The notes below the pieces were generated by a model, which was not told the origin of the DNA, ran no database searches, and saw only the letters and a program-made list of their open reading frames with translations. This document shows positions 1-10,131 of a DNA stretch of 64,000 nucleotides, piece after piece. The stretch comes from Isoetes taiwanensis. Lineage: Eukaryota; Streptophyta; Lycopodiopsida; Isoetales; Isoetaceae. The stretch's first letter is position 1. Each line of letters opens with the position of its first letter. Position numbers and translations under genes: made by a program. The stretch spans positions 9,151,564 through 9,215,563 of the forward strand of contig JAJEKV010000057.1 in the NCBI GenBank assembly GCA_021234155.1, read 5' to 3'.

Positions 1-213
1 TATATACTATTCCAGCTATAGCCAGATATGATATTCCAGCTCTAGCCATTCTTATAAGATTCAGTAAATAGAACTGTTATAGTCAAAGCCTACGCTCGCT
101 AAAATTTGAATGTATAAATGCTTAAACTGACTATAAACACAAAGAAAGAGTGAAATTATTACCAATGTGATGGTGGACGTCGTGAAAATAAGCTCAAAAG
201 GAATCAAACTACC
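1..213. repeat. Direct repeat A, left part (interrupted copy)
   Basis: Nearly identical to 6,645-6,857, with a handful of substitutions. With 4,891-4,918 and 5,181-5,658 it makes one copy of a ~700-bp unit whose second copy is uninterrupted at 6,645-7,357. The two copies flank the RlmN-like exons, so a local segmental duplication of intronic or flanking DNA is the simplest reading. Position 1 lies inside the repeat, so the unit may extend left of the window. Confidence 0.85.
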
Positions 214-230
214 CAGGGTAGCCTTTAAGC
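214..230 (+). repeat. hAT left terminal inverted repeat
   Basis: CAGGGTAGCCTTTAAGC is the exact complement of 4,866-4,882. Target duplication AAACTACC immediately precedes it. Confidence 0.95.
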
Positions 231-882
231 CCAAATTTTCATAGGTGTAATTTAGAATGTGAGGCGAATCTTAGCTTTTTTCAATTAGTTATGTTGGCGA
301 TTTTGTTTCGGGCTTCAATTTGAGTTGTAGCAACCTTGGCAAATCTTTCATCCATCAAGCAATGGAATATATAACTTTTTCTCAAGTAAAATTTGGGTCT
401 ACAATATATATTTGTTATGTCCATATATAGTTGTAAGCGTAATGCTCACATAATGAATATACATGTTACCAGACATTGGCATATATTTCTTCACAAGAGA
501 AAGGCCAAGCTGATTAGTGCCAACAATAAAAACGTAAATTACACCCATCTAGTAGTACGCTAAGGCATTAACTTTTATTGGACCCTAAATTGCATACCTG
601 GATGTTGGAGCCGGACCATGAAATCCATGTAGCATGCATGGTTCCCCCCCCCAACCCCCTTGTTTTTTTCCTGGAGGTAAACGCCAATTCAAACAAGGTG
701 CTGCGCACGACGGGTTGCCCTCCGGTGGCCCGAAAGTGTGTTTTCATGTTTCCTTTTTTTTTGTATTGGAACTTGTTTGTTTTGTGTGGAGTTGTGTAAA
801 TGATATGAACGCAATGCCTCAAAAGCACCTTGATGATTGGCAGTAACTATAGCAGGATATGTTTCCGCCTTAATAGCAGCAT

Positions 883-1173
883 TTACATACATAGAAGTAT
901 AAACCCACGAGAGAGTGATGCAGCGAATCTGCTCAATAGTTTTTGCAATTGGTCACATGCAAATGTGGGATGCCAATGATAACCAACGGCAATAGGAACA
1001 CGTCTTATTTTTGCACCTTCTTGCCTTAACCGTACTGTAGCAAACAAATACAGCTTAGTTCCAAAGTTGTTAGCCACATGCCAAAATATGGATGTCCTCC
1101 ACAATTCTGCACTGAACTTGTCAATTAGACCTCCTGCAATACAATATTGCAAATTTATAGGATTCATCTTCAA
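883..1173 (-). other. Unrecognised open frame inside the hAT element
   Basis: A 96-codon minus-strand open frame containing RVPIAVGYHWHPTF. No family is recognised. The amino-acid composition is plausible for coding DNA, and it could be a second captured fragment or chance. No other support such as splice borders was found. Confidence 0.2.
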
Positions 1174-2169
1174 GCTCTAAGGAAAATATATTGCTGGAGG
1201 ACATAGCACCTGGACGTGCAAGTAATGCTTTCAATGCTATTTGTGCCCATGTTTAATATTCCACCTAGAGTAGCTTTTCGTATAGGCTCTCATACTGCTC
1301 AAAAGGAATATACTATATGTCCCATTCCTTTTCCAATTTCTTACTTCTTGAAGCTTGTATATGTGAATATGAAAAGTCAGTAAGAAGTAGTGAAGCTTGA
1401 AGGGTTTAGCTTTTAGCTATGCTATCTTATTGTCAATTAGGAGTTCTTTGTAGGAGTTGGTAAAAGGAAGAACTCTGCACTAAATTCTTGATTGGTCAAT
1501 TTGTAAATCATAAATTGTTGGTGTAATGTTTGAAGTCTCTAAAACATAAGTTTTGGTCTAACTTCTAAAATGCGCTCTCCGCAATTTGCATTGAAACATA
1601 TCATGGTTTTGTGAAGGAACTCAAAAGTGAGAATGCACATAGGCTACATTCTTTAAACATAAAGTGCCTTTGATACCGAACAACAATAATGAACTTTGAC
1701 ATTTATTTATACAACACTATAACCATGTTAAGAGCTTTCAATTCTGTAAAGGCAAGCATCTGCATGTCCTGCGTGCTTATTAATATGCCTGCTTCTTGAA
1801 CACCGTGTTGTAGGTAAGTCTAAGATATGGAAAAGGAGAATGCAGCATTTGAACCAAGATCCTTTAGCAACCTAGCATGAAATACAAATCGTAGCATCTT
1901 TCCAGAAATTCAGCTAATTAAATACACAGCAAGGAGTGACACTTAATATCTATACGAAAAGAATCAGCAAGTACGTCACCATATAAGTAACAACCCAGTC
2001 TCTTCTATCTATCTCTTTCCCGCAATCTCTTCTATTCTCAATAGTTAGGTCCGCATCCTTGGCATTGCCTATAAAAGATTATGTTAGCGCCATGCATATA
2101 CATCTCCCAAGAAATAATGCTTATTTTTAAACTGTAAGTAGATGAGAATAAGAACAAAGGAACACAAAA

Positions 2170-2830
2170 TCTAAAACATTCACTGTTGTGGCATGTTTTG
2201 AGTGTGTAGCTGTATGAGCTTTTCCTAGTAGCAATTGCAGGTCAGTCATCCTGCAAGCAAAATTTTGAAGGCATCTCCAAATCCACCCAGAGATAAGTTT
2301 CAAGTGAAATTAGCTATATCATAGTATACGTCATTATCATGTATAGTCTGTGCCAAATGACCTATTATCTCTTTTGGAAACAAAGCTGGATCTACACCCT
2401 CATCTGCCTAATTGCTTAAAACAGTTTGAAAATTTTTAGTTAGAGAAAGCATCAAGATTATATGATCTCTAAATTGTGAAGAGAAGACTTGACGTATAAA
2501 TATCAAGGCTTGGCCATTGGAATCCATAATTATCATATCCACACAATGAATATGCGTGCAAGTATTTTTTTCCCCATATTCCTTCAATATTTCTGACTTT
2601 GGATATATACTTACTCGGAGAGGAGACTCCATCTACAATGGCAAATGATCCTCCATTAGGATTATTTGTAAAAGATGCATCTTCTCCACCTTTAAGCACC
2701 TACATAACAAACTGAGCTAGGGTGGCTAAGAAATGCAAATTCCATAATTGAAATTAAAAAGGTACCTTACCGGATGTGGCATGGGCATTGCATCTATTAG
2801 AATGAAAAAAGAAACTCGGACAAAAGAGCT
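2170..2830 (-). pseudogene. Captured PP2C-type protein phosphatase gene fragment
   Basis: Four minus-strand segments read as consecutive exons of a plant PP2C of the PPH/PP2C26-80 kind. They are a piece ending MPMPHP at about 2,775-2,830 (donor GTAAGG), an exon at 2,615-2,699 with GGEDASFTNN, GGSFAIVDGVS and clean splice borders (TAG before, GTAAGT after), an exon around 2,325-2,403 with VDPALFPKEI and DVYYD, and an exon around 2,178-2,250 with LLLGKAHTAT. The family signature GGEDAxF...A(V/I)xDGVSG...VDPxLFxxEL...KAHxAT is recognisable. The GEDA and DGV residues belong to the metal-binding core of PP2C phosphatases, but the rest of the catalytic domain is missing. One exon joins to the next only through imperfect borders, so I do not expect a working enzyme. 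It lies wholly inside the hAT element, so it was carried there by transduplication or was present before mobilisation. Confidence 0.72.
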
Positions 2831-3782
2831 TAACCGAATGCAAATTTGAAAAGAGACTTATTTGTGCAAGAACCATTTATTTGTGCAAGACTTATTTAAA
2901 AGCTGCAAGAACTTCGGAATCAAGAAAAAGGCCCGACTTTAGCAATGCAAAGACACCAAGAAGAGTCTTGGCACATAGAAATAGCCATGGTGATAATCGG
3001 GCATCTGAGTTGTTGCAAAATATAAAAATAGCCATGGTGATGATCCGCCATTTGGATGACTATGCAGATCAAGCCAAAGGATACCATTTGAAGGCATAAT
3101 GAGAAATTGTCGGTTCCTTTTCAGCTCCCCATTTTACAATGATTGCTCAATCATGTCACACAACTTCTGTTTCCCTCTAATGTTCAAAAAATATAGGGAT
3201 AACAAACTTTCAATTTCACCAAAGAAAGACCAAGATTCCAACCTCGCCCCGGGTTCTTTGGGACCAAAGAATCATAGTTGGAAAACTTTGTCATAACCTC
3301 TCAATGGCGAGTATTTATTGAAAGATCTGCCACAAATTTGTCTCAAGGTTCTAGAATCAAAAGGCAAGATCTAGAAGGAAAAAAAAGATAGAGCATGGAT
3401 TCAAGTGTCTTGGCCGGTTAAACACAATAGCTAGTTGGCATTGATGAGTAGTGCATTTTGTAGAACCGAGTAATGGAAAGGGGTGTTGTTTTAGAACCGA
3501 GTAATGGAAAGGGGTGTTGTTTGACCATAATCCATTGATTTTGCATGCTTTAATCAGTCCAATAATGACCAGAAAAAGATTACGAAAGATGAAATAATGA
3601 GTAATAACCTTTTTGCACAAGGGGGTCGCTCAAAATTTGGACAAATGCTTCGGTCGCTTGGTTCGCAAACTTTTGCCCTTTGTCATAGGCGTGTCCCGCT
3701 GAGAAGAGGAAGCAAAAAGTTAGCAAGCAATATCCGCCATTAGAAGTTTGGCAAGGCAAGATAAAAAATAGATATGGTTATC

Positions 3783-4172
3783 TTAAAAAAATAGCAAGAA
3801 ATCCGGTTGCTCTGTTTGGATAAAGCTTGTAATAGAGATTGCCAATAAACCATCTCCCGTCGTTCTGATAGATTGTGAGCTTAAAAAATGCCAAGAATGT
3901 GGATTTATATGCGACCAACTCATATCATGAAATCGATCTTTAATCAAGCATAGAAGAAATGATTTGCTAGCCGTCGGATTTCCAATTACGGGCGCCATAC
4001 CGAATATTTGACCACGATCCACGAGTTTGCTTAATGCAAAAGTCGAGATCTGAGCCCATTGTTTCTTGTTCAACAACGGATCATCCTCGAACCATGAATA
4101 TCTCATGCATATTTTCGAAGCTCTTACGCCATAGCCAACATCTCTCGCTTGAACCACGAATTCCGGGCGCAC
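3783..4172 (-). other. Unrecognised 129-codon open frame inside the hAT element
   Basis: A minus-strand frame of 129 codons that overlaps the first unit of a diverged ~85-bp tandem pair (4,110-4,193 and 4,199-4,276). No domain is recognised. It may be a captured gene fragment or a chance frame. The tandem pair repeats the same run of residues at its amino end, which argues against a conserved protein. Confidence 0.2.
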
Positions 4173-4499
4173 TCACGAGGCTACAAAAAAAAAGCATATT
4201 TTTCGAAGGTCTTCTGCCATAGCCAGCATCTCTGCTTGAACCCTGAATTCGGGGCGCACTCACGAGGCTAAAGAAAAAAAGGGTTTATTGAAAGCATCTC
4301 CGGCACATATTAGAGGGATCTGCTCCCCTTCCAAATCCTTTCCACTATAAAGAGACACTCCTCTAATTATTTGCCGTTACCAAGAAGAACACCGGCAGGA
4401 AATGCACGAACCAACGGAGCAACGAGCAGGGGGACCTCGAATCGCGAAGGAATGGGCAGAATGACCTAACACTTACAGGCACCAGCCAGTTTTTAGCAG

Positions 4500-4605
4500 T
4501 CACCAGTATATGCTAGGCATATGCCAGCATATACCTGGATATACCCACATACCCACATAAACGAGGGTTTGCCCCCCTAGGGGCAACCCAAAAACTCACC
4601 AAGGA
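4500..4605. repeat. Dispersed repeat with GCCCC/GGGGC palindrome (copy 1)
   Basis: AT-rich ATATAC/GCATAT motifs are followed by GTTTGCCCCCCTAGGGGCAA. The same arrangement recurs at 11,225-11,318, with GTTTGCCCCCTTAGGGGCAA and the following CCCAAAA. The core can fold as a short GC stem. Origin unknown. Confidence 0.5.
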
Positions 4606-4865
4606 TAGAATTCGTATTAATTTTATATGATTTTCGGGGGTTAAGGAGCGATTTTAGAATAATTACCAAGAATCAAATTCACACGAGGGTGAATCCAAGA
4701 ATCCATCATTTAGTGACGTAGGCTAACTTATGAGTGGAGGGAGAAAATTTCGTAGACAAGGTGGCGATATTTTATTGGCAGCACTCCTAATTGATCCTAC
4801 TCAACAATAGTGAAAAAAAATGCTAATGTAAAAAAAAAAAAAATAGCCTTTTGGCAGTATTTCAA

Positions 4866-4882
4866 GCTTAAAGGCTACCCTG
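4866..4882 (-). repeat. hAT right terminal inverted repeat
   Basis: Perfect inverted match to 214-230, followed by target duplication AAACTACC at 4,883-4,890. Confidence 0.95.
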
Positions 4883-4929
4883 AAACTACCTTGCAAAAGA
4901 AAATACTGCAAATGCAAGGGTGTAAATAT

Positions 4930-5177
4930 GGTAATGCTACCCAAAAAGCACCATCCGGACAAGTGCTTTAGGTGCTTTGCTTGAAGACATTTCTCTTCAA
5001 CGACCTTAGAGTTGTTACTTAAAAAACAATATATATGATGTAGGAAGGCAAGGAGCGATGATATAGATCTCGTGGAGGAGCGTACAAATTGTGGAGGTCA
5101 AGTTATGGCACATTTTTTCTTAGTCATAGGTGCTTTAGGTGCTATGTGCTTTCGCGCTTTTTTGGGTAGCATTACCC
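4930..5177. mobile_element. Small foldback (MITE-like) element
   Basis: The left end GGTAATGCTACCCAAAAAGC (4,930-4,949) is inverted at 5,157-5,176 with one extra A. The inner part carries repeated GTGCTTTAGGTGCT motifs. The whole block, with a few extra flanking bases, is missing from the second repeat copy at 6,881-6,890, so it was inserted after the duplication or excised from the other copy. A clean target duplication could not be set, so the outer borders and superfamily remain open. It is about 250 bp with no coding capacity. Confidence 0.7.
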
Positions 5178-5180
5178 AAA

Positions 5181-5658
5181 GAAGGAATTGTCAGCTAAAC
5201 TGTACTTTAAACACTTACAGAAGAAATCAAATAGACAGAGGGTAGCATAATTATACTCTTCCATGCCTTGGGGTGTTTCTTCAGGCAGTTATTTACTTTA
5301 GAGTGGATACCATGGGGATGCTAAAACAAAAAATACTTACCACGCAAATTAACAAAAAAAAAAAAAAAAAAAAAAAAAACACTTTCAAGCCTCTTCAGCA
5401 AATGCTCAAATCGGAATTATCATGCTATGATTATAATTGCAGGGCATAGCTTGCATGACAACGGTATTGTCTGGTATAGCTAATTATTCCATGACCATGA
5501 AGTAAAATTTTGTAATAAAGAACTGGTGGCCTGAACCCAACAGGCTAGCAAAAAGTAACATTTTATGAATTACTGCAAGGCCATCTGTGCTATTATAACT
5601 TTGCTAAGTGTTCTCACTTCTAAAATGTCAAACATGTAGCTTAGAATCACAGACTGGG
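5181..5658. repeat. Direct repeat A, right part
   Basis: Matches 6,887-7,357 along its length. A run of about 28 A at 5,350 replaces the short A-run of the other copy, and 14 bases near 7,207 are absent here. Confidence 0.85.
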
Positions 5659-5690
5659 CATGCTAAATGTAACTGTTCTTACTCTTCCAG

Positions 5691-6478
5691 AATAAAGAGT
5701 GCACTGAGGCAGTTATAATGCAGCATGATACAAGGTCTGAAACATGTGCAGGAGCTCCGAGACTTGGAGGGCCTAGGGCAACTCTGTGTATCTCTTCACA
5801 GGTCTGCCTAAAGGTTGTATTTTGGCTCGATTATTATTTTTTCTTTGAAACAACTAATGGGATACAAATTTCAGATAGGCTGCAAAACGGGTTGCAATTT
5901 TTGTGCAACAGGTACAATGGGATTAGTTGGTAATCTTTCAGCTGAAGAAATTGTTAAGCAATTGGTTCATGCATTGAAAATCGAACCTCTAAGAAATGTT
6001 GTTTTCATGGTACGTAAAGTTCTTTTACTGTGGAGAGTCATAATGTCAGACATGAGAACTGGAAATCCTGATAGAAATGAATATTTAACTCGCAATTTTC
6101 TACACATAAGCGAGATATCTTCAGGTGCTATATGATAAATTTGTGTTGCTAAGTTAAAACATACAGCAGTGTTACCACTTATAGTGAGAGATACCTTTCA
6201 CATTTTCCTGCTATAACAGCATTGGAAATTAATGATCAGTTTTGTTAATGAGCTAGCAAGCTTCTGCACTGGCTTGCAGCTGTTGGCAGATTTATTATCT
6301 TCATGCATATTAGCGCCTCTCATCTTGAAAATCCAATCTATAATAAATCTTGTTCCTATTGCAGAGGATGGGTGAACCTCTTAATAATTATGCTGCTGTT
6401 GTGCAAGCTTATCAAACAATTACTGGGCGTTGCTTTGGCTTATCGCCAATCATATTACTGTTTCTATGGTATGGGATC
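5691..6478 (+). pseudogene. RlmN-like radical-SAM rRNA methyltransferase, decayed fragment
   Basis: Three exon-like blocks read in order. 5,691-5,801 contains GGPRATLCISSQ. 5,875-6,009 contains IGCKTGCNFCATGTMG, with the CxxxCxxC cluster that binds the 4Fe-4S centre of radical-SAM enzymes, and LSAEEIVKQL. 6,365-6,478 contains MGEPLNNYAAVV and LSP. Introns are bounded by AG and GT. RlmN enzymes methylate C2 of adenosine in 23S rRNA, and in plants such proteins are organellar. Two defects are visible. The residue before MGEP, normally Gly, is Arg, and after LSP near 6,447 the conserved NxITVS follows in another frame, meaning a one-base loss. Amino- and carboxy-terminal exons are absent. The block lies between two copies of a ~700-bp repeat, so it is probably a duplicated gene piece. 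Confidence 0.78.
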
Positions 6479-6644
6479 TGCAGCTTTTTATCTGGTGATA
6501 TACAGCCAGAAAATGAGATAGAAACCATGCAATAGTTTTCGTTTAAACATGAGTGCAAAGAGAAAGGACCTACATTTTCATCATCAGAATCGATTGCTAT
6601 CTAATTGCTGAAATCACATAGCAGCTATCAATTGTGTACGTAGA

Positions 6645-7357
6645 GATATACTATACCAGCTATAGCCAGATATGATATTCCAGCTCTAGCCATTCTTATA
6701 AGATTCAGTGAATGGAACTATTATAGTCAAAGCCTACGCTCGCTAAAATTTGAATGTATAAATGCTTAAACTGATTATAAACACAGAGAAAGAGTGAAAT
6801 TCTTACCAACATGATGGTGAACGTCGTGAAAATAAGCTCAAAAGGAATCAAACTACCTTGCAAAAGAAAATACTGCAAATGCAAATGAAGGAATTGTCAG
6901 CTAAACTGTACTTTAAAACACTTCCAGAATCAAATGGACAGAGGGTAGCATAATTATACTCTTCCATGCCTTGTGGTGTATCTTCAGGCAGTTATTTACT
7001 TTAGATTGGATACCATGGGGATGCTAAAACAAAAAAATACTTACCAAGCAAATTAACAAAAAATAACACTTTCAAGCCTCTTCAGCAAATGCTCAAATCG
7101 AAATTATCATGCTATGATTATAATTGCAGGGCATAGCTTGCATGACAACAGTGTTGTCTGGTATAGCTAATTATTCCATGACCATGAAGTAAAATCTTGT
7201 AATAAAAATCTAGTTTCTGTATGTGGTGGCCAGAACCCAACAGGCTAGCAAAAAGTAACATTTTATGAATTACTGCAAGGCCATCTGTGCTATTATAGCT
7301 TTGCTAAGTGTTCTCACTTCAAAAATGTAAACCTATAGCTTAGAATCACAGACTGGG
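6645..7357. repeat. Direct repeat B (uninterrupted copy, empty sites)
   Basis: Continuous equivalent of 1-213 plus 4,891-4,918 plus 5,181-5,658. It shows a single AAACTACC at 6,850-6,857 where the hAT sits in the other copy, and no foldback element near 6,885. Confidence 0.88.
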
Positions 7358-8512
7358 TTTTTTCATACAGCCCTTGCTTAGCACATGATCTATCTAGCAA
7401 ACAATGTATTTATGACCAAAACATTCCAAGACATAAGCAGGCCGCAAGCTTCTTAACTGCTCTTCTATTTTTGCAAGCAGAAAGAGGGCTATGGACTCCT
7501 TCAAACAAAAATATTTTTTGTTTAATTTATAGACAAAGCAAAGTCCTAAATTATGCCATGGACAATATAACCAGCAAGCCAACTTCTGTGAGTAAAACAA
7601 ATACGAAATTGAAAATCGAAGCAAAGATTATAAAACCTTTAAAAATCTCCAAAGGGACCGATTTGCTCATCCATGAATGAACCGGTTTATTCCTCCATAA
7701 ATCTCTGCTAAAGCGCAATGCTGGAGAAGAAAGCCCGGTGTTTTCGGAGATCTGCCTGACCTTAAAACAATAAAATAATCTTAAACCGACCGAACTCTTG
7801 GATGAGTTGGAGTTTATCCAAAATCCTTACCTTCAAGGAAACATCCTGCAAACTGGGTTATCCTGAACTGAAGAAGCATATATATAGCATGGAAGCTACA
7901 TTACGTATAAATATAAACTAGAGAGTGATTGCCGGAGAAGAAGAGGTCGGGAGAAGCCGAAAAAGATTGAAACAAGCCAGAGGGAATAGGAGGGGATTAG
8001 TGTTCGTGGAAGAAATCATGAAGGAAATGAACGAAGCCAAGCACAAGAATCCGACGTCCTTCGGCATCTCCGTATCAAAATTTTGATGAGTTTCTAATTT
8101 TCATAAGCGTAGGATGTGAAAATCTAAAATCTAATGGCTAAAATGTTGCCATATGATATTTTGCTTAGGTGGAAGTGCTACGTGGATAGCTTAGAATTGC
8201 AAGAAAGGCTGTAGGGTTGGTTAGGCTGGCGTGCTTTAAAAAAAAAAAAAAAAGAGAGACCGTAAGCGAAACCCAAATTTTGCTTACGCGAAAAAGATTT
8301 TGCATAACCGAAACAAAGGGTTCGCTTACGCAAAAAGTTTCCGACACCGAAATTCTTTTTGGTCATATTGTTGACGTATTATACTTCAAATTTGTGCCGT
8401 ATCATTCGAATAATATGTATTGAGTATAAAACGTAATGAGTATTGAACCTATCCCTGGTTGTAAGCTTTCTTAAGCTTCCAAACAAGCGTAGAGAACCAA
8501 CTTACGGATCTG
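7358..8512. other. Intergenic stretch without a recognised gene
   Basis: Only short frames are open here and none has a recognisable domain. It contains an A-run near 8,238 and the inverted repeat given separately at 8,261-8,330. Confidence 0.5.
8261..8330. repeat. Imperfect hairpin with CGTAAGCGAA arms
   Basis: CGTAAGCGAAACCC at 8,261 is inverted as GGGTTCGCTTACG ending at 8,330, with GCTTACGCGAAAAAG repeats between. A 70-bp stem-loop. Function unknown. Confidence 0.5.
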
Positions 8513-9823
8513 AATCGAGCTAGCACAGAGCAAATGCAAAACCTGCAAATGCAAATTGAGACACTGCGACAAGGACAAAGACAGGTTAGAGATCATAAAT
8601 TTGCAAACTATGTAAGGGAAAAAAATTTCTTAATCTTGATTGAATAAACAAGGAGATGTTAGAGGTCCACAAATATTGAGAACTGATAGTGGGAGAAGCC
8701 GTCAACGAGAATTCTCTATGCCCTTAAGCTTGCACTCTAGGCGGAGGAAAAGGAATAAAGAAGATGATACAACATCATCTATGCCTATGAGCCAAGGGAA
8801 GGAAAGTTCTCAGTTACAAAAGAAGTCATCTGTTTTAAAGGAGATTGTCAAGAAATACAAGTTGGAACTATTTAATGGTTTCGATAAGGATGGAGTTAAG
8901 ACAGAAGCTTGGATTCAAAAGATTGAAAATTATTCTGTTGTAAGACAAGTTCCTAACGAAGAAAAGGTGGGAGTAGTGGCATTGAGTTTGACTGGGAATG
9001 CTTTAATGTGGTGGAATCGTCATAAGACAACATATAAGGTGATTGATGAGGAAGTAGCCTGGGAGACTTTCAAGGAACTCTTCGTATCAAAATATTGTCC
9101 ACCTTCCTTTTATATCATACAGATGAATAAATTCATGGAGTGTAAACAGAAAGGGCAATCATTGGATAATTATATACAAGAATTCTCCACTTTGGAACGA
9201 CATCATCCAAAGTTAGATTCAAAGGCAAGGAATTATTTCTATTAAGCAAGCATTAGCATTATCTTCTTTTATTCTTGGTAGCCTTTTAATATTTGGTTAT
9301 TGTATTTGGTGATGGGGCCTAGTCCCCAGGTTTTTTACATGGGCTGTTGCCCTTGCATGTGCCGTCCCATAACCCGTTGGGTTCCCGTGGACGTAAAAAT
9401 TCTTATCTTATCTTATCTTATCTTTAAACGAAGTATTATAAAAAAAAAATTAATCTTTAACTGCAGGAATTAGCTAATCGTTTCATGCAAGGACTAGATA
9501 TGGAGCTTAAAAAGTTAGTTGGATGTGATCAACTCACCTTGGAAGAAGCATAGCACAAGGCTCGATACTTCGAGAGTATCCTTAAGGAGGAGAAGAATGC
9601 CAATTATAAAGAGCCACAAAAAGGAAATTTTTAAAAGAATTATAGAGATGAATCAAACTCTCAGGTTCATCAAACTTTTCATAATGCCCCTAAGTTACCT
9701 TTAAATGCAATGTCACAGATGGATGAAGAAAAGAAGAAAGTTGAATATGATAAGTGCATGAAGGAAAGTTTATGTTTTTACTATAAGCAAAAGGGGCATA
9801 GGGCACATTTTTGTACTAAGAAG
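8513..9823 (+). pseudogene. Retrotransposon gag polyprotein, broken
   Basis: The clearest part is an open frame at 8,640-9,245. It has the plant retrotransposon gag signature: KLELFNGFDKDG, then WIQKIENY, then a run ending ALMWWNRHK, then FVSKYCP, and YIQEFSTL. Upstream, 8,513-8,640 still reads gag-like (EQMQNLQMQIETLRQGQRQ) but is split from it by a frameshift or stop. Downstream the frame is broken by a SINE-like insertion and resumes at 9,470 (RFMQGLDMELKKLVG), with an in-frame stop. It ends with a damaged zinc knuckle around 9,772-9,814, where the second Cys of CxxC is Tyr. Gag forms the particle of LTR retrotransposons. No protease, reverse transcriptase or integrase follows, so this is a dead remnant, most like Ty3/gypsy gag. 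Confidence 0.8.
9290..9425 (+). mobile_element. SINE-like element with (ATCTT)n tail, copy 1
   Basis: Its 3' part reads CCCATAACCCGTTGGGTTCC, then GTGGACGTAAAAATTC and a pentamer tail. The same 3' part occurs inverted at 58,082-58,210 with an AAGG tail. A related end, GGACGATAAA plus a TTCAA-rich tail, is found at 20,300-20,475. It interrupts the gag frame. AGGAATTA occurs on both sides (near 9,231 and 9,465) and could be a target duplication, though not cleanly next to the tail. Polymerase III boxes were not certain, so the 5' border is approximate. Confidence 0.6.
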
Positions 9824-9839
9824 AATAATGAATATGGTT

Positions 9840-10131
9840 GGACGCCATGGATTTCTTCCTCAATAGAAATCCGAATCTAAAAACGGATTGCTTGTCGATT
9901 TGCCGACTGATGGAGGTTGAACAATGGGTTTCCGATCTTATATCAGATGAAATTCAGAAGCAAATCATTCACCCTTGCTGAGGGCCATCTATGACAGAGA
10001 CAATTGAATCCTTTCTTGCTTCAAGATTCCTTGTAATTCTGGGTTCACCTTGGAACTACCACTATCATGGGCATATTACTTAAGCTTGCCTTTGGGGAAG
10101 AACCTACTAAGGGCGTGATGGAGAACGATAA
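9840..10131. other. No gene recognised
   Basis: Short frames only, including a plus-strand stretch beginning MDFFLNRNPNLK at 9,848 without recognised family. Just before 10,132 it is purine-rich (GGGCGTGATGGAGAACG), which could be a polypurine tract of the neighbouring LTR. Confidence 0.3.

Larger units (their letters stand above)
214..4882. mobile_element. hAT-type DNA transposon, 4,669 bp, non-autonomous
   Basis: The ends are perfect 17-bp terminal inverted repeats (CAGGGTAGCCTTTAAGC at 214-230 and its complement at 4,866-4,882). They are flanked by an exact 8-bp target duplication AAACTACC (206-213 and 4,883-4,890). The related repeat at 6,645-7,357 has a single AAACTACC at 6,850-6,857 with the same flanks and no insert, so it is the pre-insertion state. 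An 8-bp duplication with CAGGG-type ends is the hAT superfamily pattern. No hAT transposase or dimerisation domain is recognisable inside, so it is probably mobilised in trans. It holds PP2C-like exons (about 2,170-2,830), a 31-bp tandem pair near 3,462-3,524, a diverged ~85-bp tandem pair at 4,110-4,276, and two unrecognised minus-strand reading frames (883-1,173 and 3,783-4,172). Confidence 0.92.

Noticed and set aside
5350-5376. Poly(A) run of about 27 as a retrotransposon tail
   Set aside because: The other repeat copy has a short A-run at the same place with the same flanks, so it is a microsatellite expansion.
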